NCBI GenBank assembly: GCA_023487205.1
Contig: JAMDBT010000052.1
Span: 1-34,131 of the forward strand
DNA: 34,131 bases
Reading direction: 5' to 3'
Source: Thermoplasmatota archaeon
GTDB lineage: Archaea; Thermoplasmatota; Thermoplasmata; Thermoplasmatales; Thermoplasmataceae
Shown piece by piece: positions 1 to 6,658 of this stretch. Under the pieces are notes generated by a model. It was not told the DNA's origin. It searched no databases and saw only the letters and a program-made list of their open reading frames with translations. The stretch's first letter is position 1. Each line of letters begins with the position of its first letter. A program made the position numbers and the translations under genes.

Positions 1-331
1 GGACTTCCCTCAAAGGAAACCTTCTTATTTTCTCAAGGGATGAATATCTGTCCACCCCTGAAACGGGAAGGCACTCCCTTGAGGAGAAAGACGGTTAAGA
101 TGGACTGTTCGTAGGAACACATTGGTTCCAGCGGCATGTTCTCCGTGAGGAGAAGGGATGAATGCGTCAAGCCTTCTGCTGAAATCAGGCTGCCGAGGCG
201 TGAAATAGTCAATAGCCCTCTGACCCTCGCAAGGAAAGTCAACCAGCCAATCGTTGCGGTCCGATGAATCCATGTCCACGGACATGGGGGAGACCAGCAA
301 CAAGCCCACTCCTTCAGGGGTGGGTAGTTGA
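1..331 (+). mobile_element. Decayed 3' end of an IS200/IS605 (IS1341-type) tnpB element
   Basis: The plus strand looks like the C-terminal end of a TnpB-like transposon nuclease that is no longer readable. One frame is open from base 1 to 258 except for a TAG at 118-120. It gives Cys-Ser, then a glycine-rich zinc-ribbon-like stretch, and ends VNQPIVAVR. The reading then moves to another frame that ends ETSNKPTPSGVGS at the TGA 329-331, an ending style familiar from archaeal TnpB proteins. A terminal hairpin follows at once. The element enters from outside the window, so the 5' part and any transposase gene are not seen. The family call rests on the tail and the hairpin, not on a complete domain. 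Confidence 0.5.
305..324 (+). repeat. Terminal hairpin of the IS200/IS605-type remnant
   Basis: CCCACTCC, loop TTCA, GGGGTGGG: an 8-pair stem with one T-G wobble, followed directly by TAGTTGAC. This is the usual look of the right end of IS200/IS605 elements, where the hairpin is recognised by the transposase and also forms the 3' end of the TnpB guide RNA. The call is by resemblance only. Confidence 0.5.
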
Positions 332-400
332 CATACTCACGTACAAGATTCTGGGATATGCTAATGTGTAAAGATCAAGCCAATCTTGAGTCGAACTCGC

Positions 401-747
401 TCAACTGTATATGCATTTGGCGTCTGGTATCTTCAAGTCTCTTAACTCTTGGATGAACCCATCAATATTCTCTTCGGTCGGTATCTCATTTCTTTGCAGG
501 GAGATAGAAGAGTGCTTAACATCACAAGTGACAAGAGAGGAAAGAGTCTTTTCCATAACAGCAGAATGCGGTGAATAAGTGTTTCATTGCTAGTATTAAT
601 GTTTGACGTCTTAACTTCTTCACAGGCCAATAACTGCAGCGCGTTAGTGTTGAACTCTTGATCCTGTGAATATCCTATAATTGATTGAACTTTTTCACGA
701 ATTGCCTGAACGATCTCTAAAATTTCCTGTTCATCACCAGATTTCAA
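401..747 (-). pseudogene. Unknown gene broken by a frameshift
   Basis: From a TTG at 747 the minus strand reads KSGDEQEILEIVQAIREKV and onward to about base 580, a charged, coding-like stretch. Past that point the same frame turns into a leucine-rich, unlikely sequence, while the neighbouring frame becomes coding-like (VMEKTLSSLVTCDVKHSSI, then FIQELRDLKIPDAKCIYS) and stops at 401-403. The simplest reading is one gene of about 115 codons with a single indel near 575-582. The frame upstream of 747 is also open for several codons (AKWDL), so the original start may have lain further out. I do not recognise the family. It sits between an IS remnant and other fragments, which fits decay. Confidence 0.4.
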
Positions 748-875
748 GTCCCACTTTGCTATGGCGAAAATAAACCGTAATCCCTTCCGTAAATGCAGTT
801 ACTTGATAAATGCTTAAAATCACCGTTCTTCTAAAGCATATTCTGTGCACTACATTTTGTGTGCGATGAGAAGCA

Positions 876-1055
876 TCAAAGAAAGCAGCAGCGTACTGTG
901 AACTCTGTCAAAGTGATCTTCCCGCCTTTCGCCGCGATAGCCTCATGCCCAAATATTATTCCGCCGTATTTATTGTACTCTAATGGGTCGGCCAGAGTGC
1001 CTTGCCTCCAAACCAGCCAATTTCCACAGATCGCGAGCGTTGTCGGGTTTCTTGG
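876..1055 (-). pseudogene. Start-less coding-like fragment, unknown
   Basis: Within the 343-base gap between 748 and 1090 the minus strand has a 59-codon open stretch with no plausible start codon. It begins just after a TAG and reads PRNPTTLAICGNWLVW, then DPLEYNKYGGIIFGHEAI, ending at the TGA 876-878. The residue mix is protein-like. I cannot name the family. It is best taken as the tail of a lost gene. The rest of the gap shows nothing I can support. Confidence 0.25.
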
Positions 1056-1090
1056 CTACTCTCTACCCTTGTTGAGGTTCACCCTCAGCC

Positions 1091-2053
1091 TCAAAGCCAA
1101 GTCCAAGCCCCCTTCTGCAGTGGAGAAAATACCTCCAGTCTCAATTGGCTCTTCTTCCGAGTAGACATCATATGAAAAAGTTGAGAAATGTAGTCTCCCG
1201 CCTCAGTGGTGGGAATGAAAGTAGTTTCTACCAGCCTATCCTTTAACACTCGCAGAAAGACAGCTAACCTTGGAATCCTGGCTTCATTTCCCATCCTTCT
1301 ACCCTCCATGAATGTTGCTATGTTTGTTCTGGATTCGTATATGAAATCCTCTTCCGAAAGTGTAGGAAACGGGATACCCAATCTTTGTTTCGAATAAATG
1401 ATCGTCCTGGCACCGCCATCTGCGGAATTCCTCAAATCTGCCTCGCCAAGTATCTCAGCACCGGATCCTGCCGCAGTCAGCATGGGGTGGTCGGACGTAT
1501 TTTCGCTGGAAAGATCCAGGGATACCTGAACGATTGAAATCGGCGTTTCTGCATTCAGCCTGTCAAGCATACTCACTATACCGGGAGATTTGCCCATATA
1601 CGCAATCCTTGCACGCCCATTTATTCCGAACAGCGTAGCCAGATGGACCTCTAAATCGTCCTGGACGCTCCGGTGAAATCTGAATGACACAAACAGTTCC
1701 TGGCCACTGAGGTAGGAATTTGTAGCTACAACCGACGGCAGATCCATGATTTCCGAAACAATGGAAAAGTGCTTCACATTATTTATCCGCTCCGTGATTG
1801 TCAGGTAGGTTCTCTTTTCCATTCCCGCAGGATTTGCCATTATTGCTGAAATGTCCTGTTTCCTCAACTGATCTCTTGGGTAGTCGATCTGCAGCATGGT
1901 CTTGTCTGACTCGCTGAAAATGTAAGCGGGAGCCGGCTTTTCCATTCTTGAGGCCATCCTGAACCAGGGTGATTCCTGATGCAATGCAAGGACGCACATT
2001 TTGTCCAGCTTTCTGTCCACCTCGGAGATCAGCAAAGACGACTTCGCCTCCAA
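1091..2053 (-). CDS. Unknown protein, paralogue of the gene at 8803-9732
   Basis: A 320-residue soluble-looking protein of unknown function. No membrane helix or signal peptide is evident. It aligns along its length with the protein encoded at 8803-9732. The shared landmarks are SFRFHRS near the middle followed by a RIAYMGKS / RVEYLGNS segment, then RLG-x2-F-x-TLSEED-x-IYES / RLGKGFNTISEENGIYQA, and a closing strand-rich segment. The pattern suggests two or three alpha/beta domains. The start is a TTG at 2053, the first possible start after an in-frame stop, and no clear TATA box is visible, so the true start is uncertain. A possible relation to the N-terminal regions of archaeal HTH-10 (Bat-like) regulators is only an impression, and no helix-turn-helix is visible. 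The neighbours are gene remnants. Confidence 0.75.
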   Translation of the reverse strand: MEAKSSLLISEVDRKLDKMCVLALHQESPWFRMASRMEKPAPAYIFSESDKTMLQIDYPRDQLRKQDISAIMANPAGMEKRTYLTITERINNVKHFSIVSEIMDLPSVVATNSYLSGQELFVSFRFHRSVQDDLEVHLATLFGINGRARIAYMGKSPGIVSMLDRLNAETPISIVQVSLDLSSENTSDHPMLTAAGSGAEILGEADLRNSADGGARTIIYSKQRLGIPFPTLSEEDFIYESRTNIATFMEGRRMGNEARIPRLAVFLRVLKDRLVETTFIPTTEAGDYISQLFHMMSTRKKSQLRLEVFSPLQKGAWTWL

Positions 2054-2110
2054 ACAAAGGTCATTCCTGGTATTGCTTTCATATCCATCTCAAGTCTTGA
2101 CGAAGAGTAA

Positions 2111-2365
2111 TCTGCTGAAGATTTAAGCTTGAGTGATCCCGATCTACCTTTCAAGGAACGTTTCCGGGTAAACAAAGGATTGAATGCCTTTGCGCCAAAC
2201 GCGACGGATGTAATCGCCATGGGAAAATTTGCTATCAGGCTGGGCCTTACGATAAAGGATATCATAAGTACCGTACACATTTTCCCCTCATTCTCGGAGG
2301 GAATATAACTCGCGCCCCAGACCTTCATAAGAGACTTATCAAAGATCAGTTACTGCGTTGAATAA
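2111..2365 (+). pseudogene. 3' remnant of an FAD-dependent disulfide oxidoreductase (mercuric/lipoamide reductase family)
   Basis: The plus strand frame starting after the TAA at 2108-2110 gives the end of a Pyr_redox dimerisation domain: NATDVIAMGKFAIRLGLTIK, then DIISTVHIFPSFSEGI. In intact enzymes the His-x-x-Pro-Thr-x-Ser-Glu motif supplies the catalytic His-Glu pair of the partner subunit. A TAA follows at 2306-2308, but the same frame continues LAPQTFIRDLSKISYCVE to a TAA at 2363-2365, which matches the usual archaeal tail (IKLAAQ...DLSK.SCC.E). One nonsense change therefore interrupts the tail. The FAD and NAD domains are absent upstream, where the opposite-strand gene 1091-2053 lies. 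This is a truncated, dead gene. Confidence 0.7.
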
Positions 2366-2550
2366 AAGATCCTTAAGCGCAATACTGCTACGCATTCCTG
2401 AAAGCGGATTGTGGCTCGCCAGCAGGATGGCTGGGTCCGTTCGTTCAGTCGCGTCAGGGTTAAGAAATTATGCCGGGAAGTTCCGTTCCTACAGCAATTT
2501 CCAATTCCCTGAGGAATACCACTTAAATATGAATCAGAGCGATCCAGCAC

Positions 2551-3087
2551 TCAGTCCAGGATAATTCCTAACATAAGCATGTCCACATACCTGTCATAGA
2601 ATAGAAAATGTTCCTTTCTAACACCCTCGAGCAAAAATCCCGCCTTTTCCAGCACTCTCGCAGACGCATGATTGGTGGACATTACGCTGGTGTAAAGTCT
2701 ATGCAGTTTCATCTCATTACGACAGTAACCCACTATGAGATTCGTTGCCCTTGTGGCAGCGCCTTTTCCCCTGTGCATAGCACCGATCCAGTACCCGATA
2801 TGGGCGTTCCTGTCATCATAATTGATCTGGCTAATACCTATTACGCCGACCATGTCCCTGCCTGACATTATTCTGAAGTCTATGGCGAACGGTCTGCTCC
2901 CATCGAACCTGTTCTTTGTGATAAAGGTCTCTGCATCTTCCTGTCGATATGGGTAGGGAAACGCGTGCGCACCAATGTTGTCATACACGGACTTGTCGTT
3001 CGCAAGTCTTGCGAGTATCGGTGCCCAATCCAGGGTGATGGGGCTCACGAGTTCGATGATACCGTCGGATATCGTTATTTCAGTCAA
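2551..3087 (-). CDS. GNAT-family N-acetyltransferase, RimJ/RimL type
   Basis: A 178-residue acetyltransferase that transfers acetyl from acetyl-CoA to an amino group. The substrate is not predictable; ribosomal-protein N-termini, a polyamine or an antibiotic are all possible. The CoA-binding loop is HRGKGAAT after a strand HIGYWIGAM. The later motif NHASARVLEKAGF, followed by LEGVRKE, is the standard RimJ/RimL ending. The length is typical. The start is a TTG at 3087. It is supported by a TATA-like CTTAATAG centred 25 bases upstream, giving a leaderless message. It is transcribed alone, divergent from the zinc-ribbon gene at 3239. Confidence 0.85.
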   Translation of the reverse strand: MTEITISDGIIELVSPITLDWAPILARLANDKSVYDNIGAHAFPYPYRQEDAETFITKNRFDGSRPFAIDFRIMSGRDMVGVIGISQINYDDRNAHIGYWIGAMHRGKGAATRATNLIVGYCRNEMKLHRLYTSVMSTNHASARVLEKAGFLLEGVRKEHFLFYDRYVDMLMLGIILD

Positions 3088-3108
3088 CGGTGAGTCAAGG
3101 CTTCACTC

Positions 3109-3116
3109 CTATTAAG
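3109..3116 (-). promoter_or_regulatory. TATA box of the GNAT gene
   Basis: CTTAATAG on the minus strand, centred 25 bases from the TTG at 3087. It supports that non-ATG, leaderless start. Confidence 0.5.
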
Positions 3117-3209
3117 GCATCAGCTTAACCAGCTGGCTGGGGAAGGAGGTCCGATCCTTCTCGCATCCAGGTAACAAAACCCGTTCTATGCCAGTAGTAC
3201 ACTCGCCAG

Positions 3210-3218
3210 TTTTATTTA
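3210..3218 (+). promoter_or_regulatory. TATA box of the zinc-ribbon membrane protein gene
   Basis: TTTTATTTA, centred 25 bases before the GTG at 3239. An ATG at 3188 in the same frame lies upstream of this box, so it should not be on the transcript. Confidence 0.6.
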
Positions 3219-3238
3219 GCTCGTCGGAATTGAACACA

Positions 3239-4276
3239 GTGACCAAGACCTGCGGAAACTGTGGCAAATCCAACAGGGAAAGTGCGACATATTGCGCGTA
3301 TTGCGGCTCCGGACTCGATGACAAGAACGGATCAGAATCTTTGCGTACCCGAAGAAAAGGAGCAGAAGGGATTGATCCAGGAGTCTTTCTGAAGTGGGGG
3401 GGCATCATAACCGGCGCATCCCTCGTACTGGCAGCAATTTCTACCATACTGTATTTTCTGTTTGCCGCAGGAAACGCCCCTACAGTCAGCCCGGCCTTCC
3501 TTTCTGCAATTTTAGGAATAGTATCTTCCATCGTGCTCGTATTGATTGGCTTTTCTGTGCTACGAATCTCAAAGTCGATGGAATTTCCTGAAAATTTCCT
3601 GCCGTTTGGGTACCTGATCTTTTTTTTCTTCGTGCTTGACGGCACCGGCTTCCTGGTCAATGGGCTTATCTCTGCGGGGATCTCCATGGTGATCGGCGCT
3701 CTGCTGATTCTTGTGACTGCGTATGCATCTGCCCTGAAAACCTTCCCATCTAGAGTTTCAACTCCCGTGTTAGGAATCCTTGGAACCTTGCTGGTATTCA
3801 CCGCTTATGTTGGCGTTCTACCAAGCCCAGGCTATGGTGGGATTATTCCACAAATTATCGTTTCCGGATCCGGACTGAACATTCTTCTTCCCCAGGCTGT
3901 CTATTCTGTATTTGGGTTCATGGGTGCATATCCGTACCTTGGGTTGATAGCCGCCCTGACCGTGCTTCTCGCGACGCTTTTCAAGAGTTTCGATCTATCG
4001 AGGCCTGTTAAGGACATCGTTTCTTCGGTTTTCGCTGCAGGGCTGGTCATCTTTTCAATCGGGGAAATCCTCAGTGGATACCTTGCAGCCATTGAAGCTT
4101 CCGCGTCCCAGAATGCAAGCTATTATGCTGGTTCAAGCTACCAGTATCTGATTCAGGGTTTCCTGTACGCGACAATCGTGGCTGGCATCTTGTTCGCGAT
4201 TGGGGGATTCTTCCTTCTCCTGGGTTCATTTATTTACGCTGCATACAAAGCATCGGATACTTTGGTTCCCGAATGA
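3239..4276 (+). CDS. Zinc-ribbon polytopic membrane protein, function unknown
   Basis: A 345-residue membrane protein with an N-terminal cytosolic zinc ribbon (CGNCGKSNRESATYCAYCG, four cysteines in two CxxC pairs at residues 5-23), a charged linker, and roughly eight hydrophobic segments. Such ribbon-plus-helices proteins are common in Thermoplasmatales, and no function is established for this one. The GTG at 3239 is chosen over the in-frame ATG at 3188 because the TATA box falls between them, and the protein then begins directly before the ribbon. It is not in an operon. The malate dehydrogenase downstream has its own promoter. Confidence 0.8.
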   Translation: MTKTCGNCGKSNRESATYCAYCGSGLDDKNGSESLRTRRKGAEGIDPGVFLKWGGIITGASLVLAAISTILYFLFAAGNAPTVSPAFLSAILGIVSSIVLVLIGFSVLRISKSMEFPENFLPFGYLIFFFFVLDGTGFLVNGLISAGISMVIGALLILVTAYASALKTFPSRVSTPVLGILGTLLVFTAYVGVLPSPGYGGIIPQIIVSGSGLNILLPQAVYSVFGFMGAYPYLGLIAALTVLLATLFKSFDLSRPVKDIVSSVFAAGLVIFSIGEILSGYLAAIEASASQNASYYAGSSYQYLIQGFLYATIVAGILFAIGGFFLLLGSFIYAAYKASDTLVPE

Positions 4277-4290
4277 AATTTCGGCGTACA

Positions 4291-4298
4291 TTATTTAT
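4291..4298 (+). promoter_or_regulatory. TATA box of malate dehydrogenase
   Basis: TTATTTAT, centred 25 bases before the ATG at 4320. This predicts a leaderless transcript and rules out longer in-frame starts inside the upstream gene. Confidence 0.65.
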
Positions 4299-4319
4299 GA
4301 ATTGTGGAAATCCGGTTTC

Positions 4320-5285
4320 ATGAACAGACCTAAAATATCTGTCATTGGCGCAGGAAATGTCGGTGCATCCGTGGCTCAGTTTCTTGCCGCAAAGGAACTT
4401 GGAGACGTATATCTTTTTGATATTGTCGAGGGTGTCCCGGAGGGCAAGGCTCTCGATATGTATGAGGGGAACCCGCACTGGGGATCAGATTCTCACGTTG
4501 CAGGCTTTAACACCAAGGACGAGTCAGCCTATTCGAACCTTTCCGGATCTGATGTTGTCGTCGTTCCAGCAGGCCTTGCCAGAAAGCCCGGCATGAGCAG
4601 GGACGATCTGCTTGCGAAGAACGTGGACGTGATTAAGGGAGTTGGGCTTAATATCAAGAAGTACGCACCTAATGCCATCATCGTGGTGGTGACGAACCCG
4701 GCTGATATAATGGCTTATGCAATGCAGAAAGTCACTGGATTCAGCCCGGAGAAGATTATGGGTCTCGGGGGTGCACTGGACAGTGCCAGATTCAGGGCTT
4801 TCCTATCCATGGAACTGGGAGTCTCAGTTCAGGATATCAACGCCTTTGTAATCGGCGGCCACGGAGACGATATGGTGCCTTTTATCCGGTATTCCAGCGT
4901 TGGTGGAATTCCCATAACAAAACTCCTTTCGAAGGAAAAGATTGATCAGATCGTCAACAGGACCAGGATGGGGGGCGGGGAAATCGTGAACTTCCTGAAA
5001 ACAGGCAGTGCTTACTATGCTCCTGGAATTTCAATTACCGCCATGGTGGAGTCCATCATCCAAGACAAGAAACGCATAATTCCAAGTGCAGCGTTTCTTT
5101 CCGGCGCTCACGGGAAGCACTACGGCGCCAGCGGAATTTACATAGGCCTTCCCATTAGAATCGGTTCCAAGGGGGTCGAGCACGTCTACGACATCGACTT
5201 CACCGATGAGGAGCTCTCATTGTGGAAGAAGACCGTCGAGTCCGTAAAGGAAAACTGCAATAAGGTCGATGCTTTTCTAAAGTAG
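4320..5285 (+). CDS. mdh: Malate dehydrogenase (NAD-dependent, LDH-like family)
   Basis: A 321-residue cytosolic enzyme interconverting malate and oxaloacetate in the citric acid cycle. The Rossmann loop is VIGAGNVGASVA, and Asp34 at the end of the second strand favours NAD over NADP. The substrate loop ARKPGMSRDD carries Arg88 and Arg94, the malate-specific arginines. VTNPADIMAYA precedes the third substrate arginine region, and IGGHGDD carries the catalytic His181. The length is normal. The start is the ATG 4320, supported by the TATA box 25 bases upstream. The 3' end is convergent with queC, with 11 bases between them. Confidence 0.95.
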   Translation: MNRPKISVIGAGNVGASVAQFLAAKELGDVYLFDIVEGVPEGKALDMYEGNPHWGSDSHVAGFNTKDESAYSNLSGSDVVVVPAGLARKPGMSRDDLLAKNVDVIKGVGLNIKKYAPNAIIVVVTNPADIMAYAMQKVTGFSPEKIMGLGGALDSARFRAFLSMELGVSVQDINAFVIGGHGDDMVPFIRYSSVGGIPITKLLSKEKIDQIVNRTRMGGGEIVNFLKTGSAYYAPGISITAMVESIIQDKKRIIPSAAFLSGAHGKHYGASGIYIGLPIRIGSKGVEHVYDIDFTDEELSLWKKTVESVKENCNKVDAFLK

Positions 5286-5296
5286 TCGATTCTTAT

Positions 5297-6022
5297 TCAC
5301 TTGCCTCTGGTCAAGTAGCTCCTGTAGAAATCTGGCAGAGACGAATACTCCAGCGGGTCCCTGCTGTCTGCCAGCATAAATCCACGAAGCCTCAGGAGGC
5401 ATGAATCGCATTTCCCGCATGCCTTGCTTCCCCCCTCGTAGCATGACCATGTCAGTTTGTAAGGGACTCCAATCGAGAGCCCTTTCCTTATTATCTCATC
5501 CTTGGTCAGCTTGATCAAGGGGGCCATTATCCTGATTTTGGCGCCGCCATTCCTGTGCGTTCCAAGATTCAGTGATTCCTCCATGGCGTTGAAGTATTCC
5601 TGCCTGCAGTCCGGATATCCGGAATAGTCCAGCGAATTGGCACCGATAAATACGGTTGAGGACCCGGAGGATTCGGCCAATCCAAACGCGATAGATAGAA
5701 ACACTGAATTCCTCGCCGGGACGTAACTGCTTGGAATCCTATCGGTAATGTCCTCAATCTTTCTATGTTCAACCGGAACATCACCGTCGGTGAGGGAACT
5801 CCCACCCACCTTTCCCAGGTCAACGGACACCGTTACCTGTTTTACGCCATAGTGTTTCGCAATACTGGCTGCGCTTTCTAACTCCCTGGAATGCCTCTGT
5901 CCGTAGCTGAAACTCAGCGCCAGGGGAGAGTGCCCCTGACTGAGGGCAATACCAAGAACGGTAGAAGAGTCCAGTCCCCCAGAAAGAAGAACTACCGAAT
6001 CATTCCTACCTGTGGATTTCAA
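5297..6022 (-). CDS. queC: 7-cyano-7-deazaguanine (preQ0) synthase QueC
   Basis: A 241-residue ATP-dependent enzyme converting 7-carboxy-7-deazaguanine to preQ0. In archaea preQ0 is the precursor of archaeosine at tRNA position 15. The PP-loop SGGLDSS is at residues 14-20. The zinc site near the C-terminus has Cys194, Cys202, Cys205 and Cys208 (CYEGGSKACGKCDSC). The start is taken as TTG 6022, which places the PP-loop at the usual distance from the N-terminus and overlaps the queD stop by 17 bases, so the two genes are probably translationally coupled. The longer reading from an ATG at 6154 adds 44 residues from queD's frame shadow and is unlikely. Confidence 0.9.
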   Translation of the reverse strand: MKSTGRNDSVVLLSGGLDSSTVLGIALSQGHSPLALSFSYGQRHSRELESAASIAKHYGVKQVTVSVDLGKVGGSSLTDGDVPVEHRKIEDITDRIPSSYVPARNSVFLSIAFGLAESSGSSTVFIGANSLDYSGYPDCRQEYFNAMEESLNLGTHRNGGAKIRIMAPLIKLTKDEIIRKGLSIGVPYKLTWSCYEGGSKACGKCDSCLLRLRGFMLADSRDPLEYSSLPDFYRSYLTRGK

Positions 6023-6476
6023 CCCAAGCCCCCATCCCAGGGCCCTCGTCGATCGACAATTCGATCCTGCTGACGTTTTCATTCGGTGAAAGCCTTTCCC
6101 ACAGTTTGCTGCCAACTTGCTTGGCAAGGGCCTCGCTCGAGGAAGTGGTGTCATTCAGGTAATAGACGTCGGGAAGGAAAAAAGAGAATTTCTTTCCCTG
6201 GTATTCCACAATTACCTGGTTCCCCTCCTCTCGATGGCTGGAAATTCCATCCACTATGGGGACTATGACTCTATGATCAATGGGGCCAATGATTTCAAGA
6301 ATAATCCTCCTGAGTTCCAGAAAATCAACTATGAACGAATCCTTCACTACGCCGTGCACCCTCGCACGAACCCCGTAGTCATGCCCGTGAAGTCGGGAAC
6401 ATTTATCATGCGAAGGAATGAAATGAGCTGCGGCAAACCTGACCTCAGTCTTCCAGCCGTCCAGTTCAAGGAACAT
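6006..6476 (-). CDS. queD: 6-carboxy-tetrahydropterin synthase QueD
   Basis: A 156-residue member of the PTPS fold. It converts dihydroneopterin triphosphate to 6-carboxy-5,6,7,8-tetrahydropterin, an early step of 7-deazaguanine synthesis. Zinc ligands are His18, His30 and His32. The CSRLHGH motif (Cys26) is the Cys-x3-His-Gly-His form that marks QueD rather than the Glu form of folate-type PTPS-III. The start is ATG 6476, supported by a TATA box 25 bases upstream. Earlier starts would lie before the promoter. It is first in a queD-queC operon. QueE and the archaeosine-inserting enzymes are not in this window. Confidence 0.9.
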   Translation of the reverse strand: MFLELDGWKTEVRFAAAHFIPSHDKCSRLHGHDYGVRARVHGVVKDSFIVDFLELRRIILEIIGPIDHRVIVPIVDGISSHREEGNQVIVEYQGKKFSFFLPDVYYLNDTTSSSEALAKQVGSKLWERLSPNENVSRIELSIDEGPGMGAWVEIHR

Positions 6477-6497
6477 GAATCTGTATTGAAACGGGGC

Positions 6498-6505
6498 AAA
6501 TAATA
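6498..6505 (-). promoter_or_regulatory. TATA box of queD-queC
   Basis: TATTATTT on the minus strand, centred about 25 bases upstream of ATG 6476. Confidence 0.6.
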
Positions 6506-6601
6506 CTGATTTAGTCAGATCTGTATCCTTCCGCAAATCCCTCCCTTCGCAGGTGTACAGTCCATAAAGGCATCATACGACTGCATCTGCCAACAATATA
6601 G

Positions 6602-6620
6602 AAAATGGAAAAAGAAAAAG
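6602..6620 (-). terminator. T-rich terminator of the phosphate transporter gene
   Basis: About 40 bases past the stop at 6659 the minus strand reads CCCCTTTTTCTTTTTCCATT, a pyrimidine/T-rich run typical of archaeal intrinsic termination. There is no stable stem directly before it. Confidence 0.45.
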
Positions 6621-6658
6621 GGGAGATCAATGCCCCCCCGGGTTCTGGGGTTAAGGTC

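Noticed and set aside
859-1164. 101-codon plus-strand ORF
   Set aside because: It overlaps the 3' end of the gene at 1091-2053 in antisense and has no promoter or family features.
2029-2328. 99-codon minus-strand ORF with hydrophobic stretches
   Set aside because: It is the antisense shadow of the disulfide oxidoreductase remnant on the plus strand.
2366-2550. ORFs on both strands and a TATA-like TATTTAAG on the minus strand
   Set aside because: The minus-strand transcript would give only a 14-codon peptide or an unstructured RNA. Nothing here can be supported.
3112-3801. 229-codon minus-strand ORF
   Set aside because: It lies opposite the zinc-ribbon membrane protein, whose frame has a TATA box, a zinc motif and clear helices. 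The ORF has no recognisable features.
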